The notes below the pieces were generated by a model, which saw only the letters and a list, made by a program, of their open reading frames with translations, had not been told where the DNA came from and did not search any database. This document shows positions 1-7,907 of a stretch of 63,483 nt of DNA, one piece after another (within the stretch, counting starts at the first letter, position 1; every line of letters starts with the position of its first letter). The stretch comes from Deltaproteobacteria bacterium (GTDB lineage: Bacteria > Myxococcota_A > UBA9160 > JAFDDA01), in assembly GCA_019311105.1 (NCBI GenBank), contig JAFDDA010000008.1:1-63483 (forward strand), written 5' to 3'. A program made the translations under genes and the position numbers.

Positions 1-804
1 GTCGTAGATGAAGAGCTGGTACTTCTTCAAGTGCTTGTCGTCGCGATGGATCACGGTCGAGGCGCCCTTGGTGCAGTAGCCGTACTTGTGGACGTCCGCC
101 GACATCGTGGTCACACCGGGCACACGGAAGTCGAAGGGAGGCACCGGCTCACCCAGCCGTTCGAGGAACGGGAGCAGGAAGCTGCCGAGACACGAATCCG
201 TGTGGAACGAAATCCCGCGCTCCGAGGCCATGGCCGCGAGTTCGGGGATCGGGTCGACGACCCCGAAGGGGTAGTTGGGCGCCGAACCCATGACGAGCGC
301 GGTGCGATCGTTGATCAGCCGGGACGCCGCGTCGAGATCGGCGCGATAGTCCCCGTCGACCGGGATCTGCACGAGCTCCAGGCCGAGATACTCCGCCGCC
401 TTGGCGAAGGCCGGATGGGCCGTCACGGGGGCCATCAGCTGGGGCTCGGTGACGCCCCGCTCTTCGCGCGCACGATTCCGTGCCGCCTTCACGGCCATGA
501 TGATCGACTCGGTGCCGCCCGAGGTCATGCACCCACCGAAACCCTCTGGCGCATGGAGCAGGCCGCCGGTCATCTCGACGACGTCTACCTCCATCTGTCG
601 CAGGCTCGGGAAGCGGAAGGGATTGAGCGCGTTCTCGTAGAGGTAGAGCGAGTTGGCCTCAGCCAGCAGCGCGTCGACCTCCGGGCCGGCAGGGTAAATC
701 AGGCTCCAGGTCTTCCCGGCACGCCAGTCCGCATCGTTTTCCTTGCGCGCCTTCATGTCGGCGAGCAGTTCGTCCTTGGGGATGCCTTGCTTGGGAAGCT
801 CCAT
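1..804 (-). CDS. Sphingosine-1-phosphate lyase-like PLP-dependent decarboxylase (C-terminus beyond window)
   Basis: The visible 268 residues begin MELPKQGIPKDELLADM and match the group II PLP decarboxylase fold, specifically the S1P-lyase branch. Seen in order: MTSGGTESI (cofactor phosphate binding), APVTAHPAFAKAAEYLG, VGSAPN-like MGSAPNYPFG, a HTDSCLGSFLLPF segment holding the PLP-ring Asp, PPFDFRVPGVT, and SADVHKYGY with the PLP-forming Lys at residue 240. Known family members cleave phosphorylated long-chain bases to a fatty aldehyde and phosphoethanolamine; a plain amino-acid decarboxylase is the alternative. No N-terminal membrane anchor is seen, as in bacterial homologues. About 140 residues, including the C-terminal domain, lie outside the window. 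It is divergent from the UbiB-family kinase, which begins about 45 nt away. Confidence 0.85.
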   Translation of the reverse strand, partial: MELPKQGIPKDELLADMKARKENDADWRAGKTWSLIYPAGPEVDALLAEANSLYLYENALNPFRFPSLRQMEVDVVEMTGGLLHAPEGFGGCMTSGGTESIIMAVKAARNRAREERGVTEPQLMAPVTAHPAFAKAAEYLGLELVQIPVDGDYRADLDAASRLINDRTALVMGSAPNYPFGVVDPIPELAAMASERGISFHTDSCLGSFLLPFLERLGEPVPPFDFRVPGVTTMSADVHKYGYCTKGASTVIHRDDKHLKKYQLFIYD

Positions 805-847
805 GGGCCCTCCGTATCGAGCGGCGCCGCAGAGCGCGGGCGGCTCG

Positions 848-2278
848 ATGCTGCCTACCATAGCCGCCCCCGCCCCGGCCGGGGTACCCTGCTGCGCCGT
901 GACCGTGCCCTCGAAGCCCAACGCTGCTGCTCCCGCAAAGGCCGAGCCGTCCCGACGACGCCGCCAACACCTGGGTCGCGTCTTGCGGCGAGGGGGCCAG
1001 ATGCTGCGGGCGGGGGCCGTCGGAGTTGGCGTGACCTTCGCCGCACTCATGCGCCCCGCACCGGACGGACGGGGCCAAAGCGTACGCGGCCAGCGCCTGT
1101 CGCGCGCCGCCGGTCGCGGGCTCGTCCGGCTATGCACCGAACTCGGTGCCACGTTCATCAAGGTGGGCCAGGTGGCGTCCACCCGAGCGGACTTGCTCCC
1201 GCCGGGCCTCGTGGCCGAACTCACGACTCTCCAGGATCGCGTGCCGCCCTTTCCTTTTTCAGACGTGCGACGCTGCATCGAAATCGAGCTCGGCGAGCCC
1301 CTCGAGGCGATCTATCAGGATTTCGACCCCGTTCCGGTGGCGGCCGCCTCGGTCGCCCAGGTCCACCGGGCTACGTTGCGAGCGAACGGAGCCGACGTCG
1401 CGGTGAAGGTCCGGCGGCCCGACATCACGGAGAAAGTCCGACTCGACCGCTCGATCCTGCTCTTCGTCGCACGGGGGTTCGAGCGACTCGTCCCGACCCT
1501 GCGGCTCGTGGCCCTCGAAAGCGCCATCCGCACTTTCTGCGACGCAGTCGAGGACCAGATCGACTTCGAAAAGGAGCTGGCCAACAACCTCAGGTTCACG
1601 CGCGATTTCGCGGCCGACCCGGACATCGAGTTCCCCGGGGTTTTCCCAGAGGCCTGCGCGGCGGGCGTGCTGACCATGGAGTTCATTGAAGGCATCCCGG
1701 AAGCCGAACTCGAAGCCCACGACATCGACGTCGACCGGATCGTTCGCTGCGGCCTGCGCGGCGTGTGCCGGATGATCTTCCAACACGGCTTCGTCCATGC
1801 CGACCTTCACCCGGGGAACCTTCGCTTCCTCGCTCCCGGGCGAATCGTCGCGCTCGACCTGGGGCTCGTCGGCGAGATCGACGACCATGACCGGCTGGCG
1901 ACGGCGCGGCTGCTCTTCGCCCTCGCGACCGGGGATGGCCCGACCGTTGCCAAGACCTTCTACGACGAGTCCCCGAACCCCCAGACCCGTGACTACCCGC
2001 AGTACGAGCGCGAGATGTCGGCCTTCGTCGAGGGCGTGCGCGTGAAAGGGCTCGCCCACCTCCAGGTCTCGGCGGAGATCGGGCGCATCTTCGACATCCT
2101 GCGCCGCCATCGAGTCCAGGCCCGCGCCCACATGACGTTGGTCAATCTGGCGATCATGACCGCCGAGGGCCTCTCGAAGCGGCTCGCGCCCGACGTCGTC
2201 CTGGCCGAAGAGGTGCTGCCCTACCTCGCCGAGGCGCTGGGCGTGGCCGTCCCGGCGTTGCCCGCCCGGGCCGCCTGA
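848..2278 (+). CDS. UbiB/ABC1 (AarF) family atypical kinase
   Basis: This is an ABC1/ADCK/UbiB protein kinase-like protein, a family that supports isoprenoid lipid and quinone biology through ATPase activity. Visible signatures: the KxGQ motif in FIKVGQVASTRADLLPP (Lys about residue 105 from this start), the Ala-rich nucleotide loop AAASVAQVHRA, the VAVKVRRP lysine, MEFIEG, the catalytic loop HADLHPGN (about residue 317) and ALDLGLVG at the metal-binding position. The start is uncertain: ATG 848 has no clear ribosome site, GTG 899 is possible, and ATG 1001 has a good GAGGG site but would remove a basic helix that resembles the family N-terminus. The last 58 nt overlap, in opposite orientation, the end of the symporter gene. 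No second transmembrane hairpin typical of bacterial UbiB is obvious at the C-terminus. Confidence 0.88.
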   Translation: MLPTIAAPAPAGVPCCAVTVPSKPNAAAPAKAEPSRRRRQHLGRVLRRGGQMLRAGAVGVGVTFAALMRPAPDGRGQSVRGQRLSRAAGRGLVRLCTELGATFIKVGQVASTRADLLPPGLVAELTTLQDRVPPFPFSDVRRCIEIELGEPLEAIYQDFDPVPVAAASVAQVHRATLRANGADVAVKVRRPDITEKVRLDRSILLFVARGFERLVPTLRLVALESAIRTFCDAVEDQIDFEKELANNLRFTRDFAADPDIEFPGVFPEACAAGVLTMEFIEGIPEAELEAHDIDVDRIVRCGLRGVCRMIFQHGFVHADLHPGNLRFLAPGRIVALDLGLVGEIDDHDRLATARLLFALATGDGPTVAKTFYDESPNPQTRDYPQYEREMSAFVEGVRVKGLAHLQVSAEIGRIFDILRRHRVQARAHMTLVNLAIMTAEGLSKRLAPDVVLAEEVLPYLAEALGVAVPALPARAA

Positions 2279-3705
2279 CCCATCCAAAGCGAGCCGAGGA
2301 CGGCCACCAGGGCGTTCAGCGCCAGCCCGATCACGCCGACGTGGACGCCCTCGATCCGCTTCGTCCCGAGGAGCGCGGCGCCCCCGGCCAGGCATGCCCC
2401 CAGCACGATGCCCACGAAGGTCGGCCCTGCGCGCAGACGCTTCCAATGCAGGGCGATCAGGAAGGCCGGGACGCACTGGATGAGAAGCTCCATCTTCAGC
2501 TCGATCAAGCGCCAGAGGGTCAGGCGCGGCGTGAGCGCGAGGATCACCATGCCCGCCATGATCGCCGTCGAGATGCGTTTGCCGAGCCGTGTCGTCTCGG
2601 CGTCGTGGGCCGGGCGACCGAGCAGGTCGATCGCGACGATGGAGGAGAGCGAAAGCAGCACCGAGTCGGCGGTCGACATGATGGCGGCGAGTGCACCCAC
2701 GAAGACGAGCGCCGCGAGCAAGGCGGAGCCTGGGCCCTCGGCCGCCCACTGCGCGAGGAGCTTCGGCATGACCGTATCGGCCCCCACGCCGTCGAGGCCC
2801 GCCAGGCGCGGGATCGCGGCGATGCCGATCAGGAAGACCACGGTGGTCGTGACCAGAGGCATGAAGCTCATCCATGCAAAGGAACGCGCGAGGTCCTTGC
2901 CGCTCCGAGCCGCATAGATTCGTTGGATCGCCTGGGGGTAGACCACGCTCGCGAGTCCGAGCAGCACGATCGTGCTGACCCAGTTCGCCTTTTCGCGAAG
3001 GTCGGGGACGGCGACGGCCTCGGGTCGCATCTCGACGATCGCGCGCGTGGTGGCCTCGAGCCCCCCCGAATCGCCGAGTACCCAGACGAGCAGCGCCCCG
3101 AGCCCGAACAGCATCAAGATGCTCTGGGCCGCGTCGGTCCACGCAACCGCGCGCATGCCACCGAGCGTCTCGTACGCGAGGATCAACGCCGCCAAACCGA
3201 TCACGCCGGCCCAGGCCGGGATGATCCCCTCGGTGACCTGGCTTGTGACGTGTCCCATCGCGGTCAGTTGGGCCAGCAGGAAGTTCGCCAACGCCCAGGT
3301 CATGAGCACCGCGCACCCGGCGAGCACAGCGCGCCCCCATCGCTCGCCGCCGAAGCGGTGGCGTAGCCAATCTCCCGGCGTGAGGAACCCGCGGCTCGCG
3401 GCGATGGGCCGGAGCTTCGGCGCCAGCAGGTGGAAGACGACGATGATCGCCATCATAAAACCCGTGGACATGATCCACGAGAAGCCGCGCCGGTAGGCCT
3501 CGCCCGGATATCCGAGTAGCGAGTTGCCGCTATACGCCGTGGCATAGAGGGTGAGGAAGAGAATGAACGCGCCGAGGCCCCGCCCTGCCAGGAAGTGGTC
3601 GGCTGGCGTCAGGTCCTGGCGCGCTCGGCGTGCGAGCTCCGCCACGCAGACCACCGCCACGACGTAGACGCACAGCGCTGCGACCCCCAGCTCGCCGAAG
3701 CTCAC
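2221..3705 (-). CDS. Sodium:solute symporter family (SSS) transporter
   Basis: A 494-residue polytopic protein starting with GTG. It has many hydrophobic segments and the SSS-type N-terminal half: a DFxxAGR-like HFLAGRGLGAF, then YSGNSLLGYPGEAYRRGF, then AYETLGGMRAVAWTDAAQ, which matches the family's GGxxAVxxTDxxQ signature. It is expected to import an organic acid, sugar, amino acid or vitamin with Na+; the substrate cannot be read from sequence. Its start overlaps the stop of the 77-aa membrane protein by 4 nt (GTGA), the typical arrangement for an SSS permease with a small accessory subunit (as in PanF/YhdT pairs). The C-terminal coding end runs under the last codons of the convergent UbiB-family gene. 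Confidence 0.88.
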   Translation of the reverse strand: MSFGELGVAALCVYVVAVVCVAELARRARQDLTPADHFLAGRGLGAFILFLTLYATAYSGNSLLGYPGEAYRRGFSWIMSTGFMMAIIVVFHLLAPKLRPIAASRGFLTPGDWLRHRFGGERWGRAVLAGCAVLMTWALANFLLAQLTAMGHVTSQVTEGIIPAWAGVIGLAALILAYETLGGMRAVAWTDAAQSILMLFGLGALLVWVLGDSGGLEATTRAIVEMRPEAVAVPDLREKANWVSTIVLLGLASVVYPQAIQRIYAARSGKDLARSFAWMSFMPLVTTTVVFLIGIAAIPRLAGLDGVGADTVMPKLLAQWAAEGPGSALLAALVFVGALAAIMSTADSVLLSLSSIVAIDLLGRPAHDAETTRLGKRISTAIMAGMVILALTPRLTLWRLIELKMELLIQCVPAFLIALHWKRLRAGPTFVGIVLGACLAGGAALLGTKRIEGVHVGVIGLALNALVAVLGSLWMGQAARAGNAGTATPSASAR

Positions 3706-3935
3706 GAAACGCCCTCGTCACTACCGACATCCGGAGCGGACTCCGCCTCGGGAACGTCCGTGCGCATCCATGCGAGCGCATTCAGAATCGCGGCACCGAC
3801 GTAGCAGCCGAGGGCCACTGCAACCCAGTCGGGCAGGCCGAACCAGATCTCCACCGAGGAGTCCGGCGAGCGGTACCACGGGATCGAGATCACGTAGAGC
3901 AGCACGACGCCGGCCAGCAGCCACCCTCGACTCAT
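3702..3935 (-). CDS. Small two-helix membrane protein, probable symporter accessory subunit
   Basis: A 77-residue protein with two predicted membrane helices (about residues 4-17 and 35-56), a short WYR/WFGLPDW linker between them and an acidic tail. The pattern resembles the small DUF997/DUF3311-type proteins encoded directly before sodium:solute symporters. Here too it sits just upstream of such a symporter and overlaps it by 4 nt, so joint translation and a shared membrane complex are likely. It also overlaps the SRAP gene upstream by 4 nt. The assignment rests on size, topology and position, not on a catalytic motif. Confidence 0.75.
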   Translation of the reverse strand: MSRGWLLAGVVLLYVISIPWYRSPDSSVEIWFGLPDWVAVALGCYVGAAILNALAWMRTDVPEAESAPDVGSDEGVS

Positions 3936-4657
3936 GATGTTCCCATGTCTTCCGGAAGGCCCTCATCGAAGAGCGGCTCGACGTTGCTCGCGTCATCGTT
4001 CTTTGCGCGGTTGACCTGGGTGTCGACGGCGTAGGAGACCCACCCGGCGTCGTCCGCGGGGCCGAGCAGAGCTGTCAACGCGTCGGTGTCCCGCGAATCG
4101 GGGTCGAGCCACGCCTCCCAGTCCTCGGGCGAGAGGATTGCGGGCATTCGGTCGTGGAGCGGTGCGAGCAAGGGGTTCGCCGCGGTCGTGACGATCGTGC
4201 ACGAGGCCACGGGCTCTCCCTCCTCTGGCCGCCAGGTGGCGTAGAGGCCCGCCATCGCAAAGGGCGCGCCATCGCGACGGCGTTGATAGAAGGGCTGACG
4301 CCGCCCCGAGACGGCCTGCCACTCATAGAAGCCGTCGGCGGGGATCAGACAGCGATGGCGACGGAAGGCGTCGCGGAAGGCCGGCCGTTCGGTGAGGCCC
4401 TCGGCGCGAGCGTTGAACCACGGCGGGCCTTCGAGCTTCTTCGCCCAATGCGGGACGAGGCCCCAGCGCCGGGTCTCGAGCAGCCGCCCGGGCGGGCCCT
4501 CCCCGCCTTCGGTGGAAGCGACCCGCACCGCGGCCACCGGTTCGGTGGGCGCGATGTTGTAGCGGGGTGCGAGCTCCGGCACCTCCTCGGTGTCGCTGAG
4601 CCCGAATTCCCCCGCGATCGTCTCCGCCGGGCTCGCGAGCGTAAACCGTCCGCACAC
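3932..4657 (-). CDS. SRAP domain protein (HMCES/YedK family abasic-site sensor)
   Basis: SRAP proteins trap abasic sites in single-stranded DNA by a covalent bond through Cys2 after removal of the initiator Met. The start is therefore decided by biology: GTG 4657 gives (M)CGRFTLASP with Cys at position 2, although the frame stays open further upstream. Other SRAP residues are visible: RYNIAPTEP, RWGLVPHWAKK, FNARAEGLTERPAF, CLIPADGFYEWQ (catalytic Glu) and LHDRMPAIL (catalytic His). At 241 aa the length is normal. The stop overlaps the small membrane protein by 4 nt, so a DNA-damage protein leads a transport gene pair. It is divergent from the DUF368 gene, with only 22 nt between the starts. 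Confidence 0.93.
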   Translation of the reverse strand: MCGRFTLASPAETIAGEFGLSDTEEVPELAPRYNIAPTEPVAAVRVASTEGGEGPPGRLLETRRWGLVPHWAKKLEGPPWFNARAEGLTERPAFRDAFRRHRCLIPADGFYEWQAVSGRRQPFYQRRRDGAPFAMAGLYATWRPEEGEPVASCTIVTTAANPLLAPLHDRMPAILSPEDWEAWLDPDSRDTDALTALLGPADDAGWVSYAVDTQVNRAKNDDASNVEPLFDEGLPEDMGTS

Positions 4658-4679
4658 GCTGCTACAGTAGCGCGCCGTC

Positions 4680-5693
4680 ATGACCCAAACTCCCGCGACG
4701 TCCGAAAGCAAAGCCGAATCACCCGACGGAGCCGCAACCGGCCTGGGCATTCGGCCCGTGCTGGGCGGCGTCCTCATGGGCCTCGCCAACCTCGTGCCCG
4801 GCGTGAGCGGCGGCACCATGTTGCTGGCCGCCGGTGTGTACGAGGCCTTCGTCTCCTCGATCGCCGACCTCTCCACGTTCCGGATCCGACTGCGGCCAAT
4901 CCTGACCCTGGGGACGATCGCCGTCTCGGCGACCCTGGCCATCGTCTTGCTGGCCGGCCCGACCAAGGAGTTGGTCGTCCATCAGCGTTGGATCATGTAC
5001 AGCCTGTTCATTGGACTGACTCTCGGCGGTGTCCCGCTGGTCTGGCGCATGGCACGGCCGGCCACGCCGGCGGTGCCCGTGGGCGCGTTGGTAGGCCTCG
5101 CGGTGATGATCGCCATGGCGCTGAGCGAGGGCAACTCGAACGCCGGCGGTGAAGCGCAGCCCGGGTTGCTCTTCCTTGCGGGCGTCGCCGGCGCGAGCGC
5201 CATGGTGCTGCCCGGAATCAGCGGCGGCTATCTGCTGCTCCTGTTGGGCCAGTACATCCCCATCCTGTCGGCCATCGACGACTTGAAGCTCGGCCTTCGC
5301 GGCATGGACGTGCCGATCCTGATGGAAGCCGCCAAGGTGGTCGTCCCCGTCGGGTTCGGCATCGTCGTGGGCGTGGTCGCGGTGAGCAATCTCGTCCGCT
5401 GGCTGCTCGACCACGCGCGGCAGGCGACCCTCGGCTTGCTCCTCGGCCTCCTGCTCGGGGCCGTCGTGGGCCTCTGGCCCTTCCAGGAGGGCGTTGAGCC
5501 GAAGCCGGGCGACGTGGTCAAGGCGCAGACGCTCGACGCCGCGGGCATCGCCGAGCTCGAGCCCGAAGACTGGCCCGTCGTGCGCTTCGAGCCCAGCACG
5601 GGCCAGGCCGGAGCCTCCCTCGCGTTGGTCGCCCTCGGCCTGCTCGCGACCCTCGCCATCGATCGCCTCGGCGGCGGCGAGGGCACGGCCTAG
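4680..5693 (+). CDS. DUF368 family polyprenyl-phosphate transporter (PopT type)
   Basis: A 337-residue polytopic membrane protein. The two inverted-repeat signatures of DUF368 are clear: NLVPGVSGGTMLLAAGVYE near residues 40-58 and MVLPGISGGYLLLLLGQY near residues 178-196. Family members (PopT) have been shown to return undecaprenyl phosphate across the cytoplasmic membrane for reuse in cell-wall and surface-polymer synthesis; the role here is by homology. It is transcribed alone, divergent from the SRAP gene. About 220 nt without a gene follow before the next lipoprotein; no convincing terminator was seen there. A VTT-domain protein related to the other carrier-recycling family (DedA) occurs elsewhere in the window (49268-49915). 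Confidence 0.9.
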   Translation: MTQTPATSESKAESPDGAATGLGIRPVLGGVLMGLANLVPGVSGGTMLLAAGVYEAFVSSIADLSTFRIRLRPILTLGTIAVSATLAIVLLAGPTKELVVHQRWIMYSLFIGLTLGGVPLVWRMARPATPAVPVGALVGLAVMIAMALSEGNSNAGGEAQPGLLFLAGVAGASAMVLPGISGGYLLLLLGQYIPILSAIDDLKLGLRGMDVPILMEAAKVVVPVGFGIVVGVVAVSNLVRWLLDHARQATLGLLLGLLLGAVVGLWPFQEGVEPKPGDVVKAQTLDAAGIAELEPEDWPVVRFEPSTGQAGASLALVALGLLATLAIDRLGGGEGTA

Positions 5694-5914
5694 CGCCCCG
5701 CCCGCCTCGGTGTTGGCGTGCCCTGGCGCCCCAACTTCCACTTCGTGGTACGCCACTACCCTGTGTTGCCGGTGCAACCGCCCGGCAGCCTCCGCGCAGC
5801 TCATTCGCCATGCCGGCGCTCCGTGCGACGATTCGGTTTCCGCCCGTCCCCGCGTCCGCGCGCGCACGGTTCTTGCAGTCGATCACCCCGGGTCAATCCA
5901 TGTGGGGGTCGATC

Positions 5915-7255
5915 ATGCAGGGTTCGAAACACGCACCGACGACATGGCGGACGTTGCTCGGCATCGCCGCGGCCGTGGCGTTCCTCGGCTGCGGCAGCAT
6001 CGCCAAGTTCGATCGGGATCTCGACACCCACCCGATCACCGACACCGGCGTAGCCGCCACCATCATCATGCCGGGCGGCGGAATCCCCATGCCGAACCGG
6101 ACACCGTACGGTGGGCTCGCGCCCCCGAGCGCCGGCCAGGCGGCTCAGACCGCCACCAACCAGCCCGGCACGCCAGGCTCGGGGAGTTCGAGTTCCAGTG
6201 GCGCCGGTGCCGGCCCGTCCGGGGGCGGTGGGATGGTGATGATCGGCGGAACCTCCCAGGACATCGAGAAGCACCAGAAGGTCAACAACGAGCCGGCCTG
6301 GGCGAAGGCCATCAAGCTGCCCTTCCTCGTCGCGGCCTACCCTTTCAAGAAGGCCCATCAGGCCATGACGGGCCCGCCCGACCCGACGGTCCAGATCAGC
6401 GGCCCTCCGCCTCAAGCGCCGCCGACCCGTGAAGAGCTCGAAGCCCAGCGTGAGCAGGCTCTCCTCGAGGGCATGGCGAACGAACTCTCCCAACAGGGCC
6501 CGAGCGAGCCCCGGCAGCCGTCCGCGCCGGCCTACGCACCGCCCGTGGCCCCTCGCCACGTCGCAACGCCGGCCCCTTCGGGCGCGGGCCGTCCCAGCAT
6601 CGCGGCAGAACTTGCCGCCCTCCGACTGGGCATGGCTTCCACGCCCGCACCGGTCACTCCCACCCTCGCATCAGCGCCCGCAGCGCAGCGCCAGGCCCCG
6701 CCGCCTGCTCTCGAGCAGCTCTATGAATCGGTCGACCGCGACGCGGATGGCCGAGCGGACCAGTGGATCTATCGGACCGGCCGCGACGTGACGGCCGAGG
6801 CTACGGACGACGACGGCGACGGCCGCCCCGAACGCACGGTCCGCTTCGTTGCCGGCACGCGAGAGCCCGCCACCGACGAAGAGGACACCGACGCCGACGG
6901 CCGGATGGACACCTTCACCGAGTACAAGGCCGGCCGCGTCGCGCGGCGAAAGGCCGACACCGACGGCGACGGCGAGATCGACACGTGGAGCTTCTACGCC
7001 GCCGGCCAACTCCTGCGCCACGAGCAGGACAGCGATGGCGACGGGTTCCGAGACCACATGTCCTTCTTCGAAGACGGCCGACTCGTTCGGGAAGAGGAAG
7101 ACCGCGATGGCAACGGCCGACCCGATCGCGTGACCCACTTCGACGCCGACGAGCGCATCGCCCGACGCGAAGAAGACACGAACCGCGACGACGTCATGGA
7201 TGTCCAGTCCTTCTACCAGGAAGGCAAGCTTCGACGTCGCGAGATGATCCGCTAG
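5915..7255 (+). CDS. Lipoprotein with low-complexity linker and Asp-rich calcium-binding-like repeats
   Basis: The chosen start (ATG 5915, with a GGGGG site 8 nt upstream) gives a signal peptide ending AAVAFLGC, with the lipidated Cys at residue 26. ATG 5900 is an alternative. A Gly/Ser/Ala/Pro-rich region is followed, from about residue 270, by six or seven repeats of 22-26 residues. Each carries a DxDGDGxxD-type core (DRDADGRAD, DDDGDGRPE, DTDADGRMD, DTDGDGEID, DSDGDGFRD, DRDGNGRPD) followed by an aromatic strand such as WSFYAAGQLLR. These resemble EF-hand or thrombospondin-3 calcium loops, so a Ca2+-stabilised, probably outer-membrane-attached repeat protein is likely. Its function is unknown. 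The CAP-domain gene starts 2 nt after its stop. Confidence 0.82.
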   Translation: MQGSKHAPTTWRTLLGIAAAVAFLGCGSIAKFDRDLDTHPITDTGVAATIIMPGGGIPMPNRTPYGGLAPPSAGQAAQTATNQPGTPGSGSSSSSGAGAGPSGGGGMVMIGGTSQDIEKHQKVNNEPAWAKAIKLPFLVAAYPFKKAHQAMTGPPDPTVQISGPPPQAPPTREELEAQREQALLEGMANELSQQGPSEPRQPSAPAYAPPVAPRHVATPAPSGAGRPSIAAELAALRLGMASTPAPVTPTLASAPAAQRQAPPPALEQLYESVDRDADGRADQWIYRTGRDVTAEATDDDGDGRPERTVRFVAGTREPATDEEDTDADGRMDTFTEYKAGRVARRKADTDGDGEIDTWSFYAAGQLLRHEQDSDGDGFRDHMSFFEDGRLVREEEDRDGNGRPDRVTHFDADERIARREEDTNRDDVMDVQSFYQEGKLRRREMIR

Positions 7256-7257
7256 CC

Positions 7258-7833
7258 ATGCCGGCGAACCTCCCTCAGGCTCTCGGCTTCCTGATCGGCT
7301 TCTGGCTCGCGATCGTGTTGCTGACGCCGATCGGTGCACGCGGCGACACGCCGCGCGAAGGCCCGGCCAGGGAGGCCTCGACGGGTTTCTCGGGCGGGCC
7401 GGGAGCAGGCCTCTCCGGCGACATCTCCGGCCTCGGACCGCTGGAGGCGGAGCTCGCCCAGACCGTCAGCGCATGGCGGCAGAACCGGAACCTCGTCGCC
7501 TTGGTTCGTGTCCCGGCTCTCGACGCTGTGGCCCGAAATCACAGCGCCGACATGGCGCGCCGCGGCTTCTTCTCCCACGACACGCCGGAGGGGGCGAATC
7601 CGGTGGACCGCATCCACGCCGGGGGCGTCTCGCACTTCTCGCTCGCTGGGGAGAACGTCGGCATGACGAGCCGCTCGAACCCGAATGCGGAGATCTTCCA
7701 AGGCTGGCTGGCATCCCCGGACCACCACGACAACCTCGTCGCTCCGGCCTTCAATGCCACCGGCGTCGGCATCGCCCGCCGCGCCGACGGGGCGCTCTTC
7801 TACACCCAGGTCTACGTGACCTTCCCCCGATGA
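7258..7833 (+). CDS. Secreted CAP (SCP/PR1) domain protein
   Basis: A 191-residue protein with a hydrophobic N-terminal export segment (about residues 9-25). Its CAP core is seen as LDAVARNHSADMARRGFFSH, AGENVGM and a WLASPDHHDNLV segment, ending GALFYTQVYVTFPR. The conserved His and Glu of the CAP cavity are present. Bacterial CAP proteins are exported and have no single agreed activity. The gene starts 2 nt after the preceding lipoprotein gene and is probably translated with it. The last codons and the TGA are part of a 30-bp unit repeated twice more downstream. Confidence 0.88.
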   Translation: MPANLPQALGFLIGFWLAIVLLTPIGARGDTPREGPAREASTGFSGGPGAGLSGDISGLGPLEAELAQTVSAWRQNRNLVALVRVPALDAVARNHSADMARRGFFSHDTPEGANPVDRIHAGGVSHFSLAGENVGMTSRSNPNAEIFQGWLASPDHHDNLVAPAFNATGVGIARRADGALFYTQVYVTFPR

Positions 7834-7896
7834 CCCGACGTCTACGTGACCTTCCCCCGATGACCCGACGTCTACGTGACCTTCCCCCGATGACCC
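7811..7896 (+). repeat. 30-bp tandem repeat, 2.9 copies, at the 3' end of the CAP gene
   Basis: Units lie at 7811-7840, 7841-7870 and 7871-7896 (the last lacks 4 nt) and are identical as far as they extend. Each begins TCTACGTGAC and contains CCCCGATGACCC. The first copy codes the last residues (VYVTFPR) and stop of the CAP protein; the others follow the stop. Each unit has an ATG overlapping a TGA, and in the frame of the next gene the array reads MTRRLRDLPP repeated. Perfect identity points to a recent duplication. Confidence 0.97.
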
Positions 7897-7907
7897 ACGG
7901 AGCCCCC

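Noticed and set aside
1259..3478. A 739-codon open frame on the minus strand across the UbiB and symporter genes
   Set aside because: Antisense or out-of-frame to two recognised families; composition is Arg/Pro/Gly-rich, as expected for random frames in high-GC DNA.
7811..7896. CRISPR-like repeat array
   Set aside because: The units are directly adjacent without spacers and are part of coding sequence.
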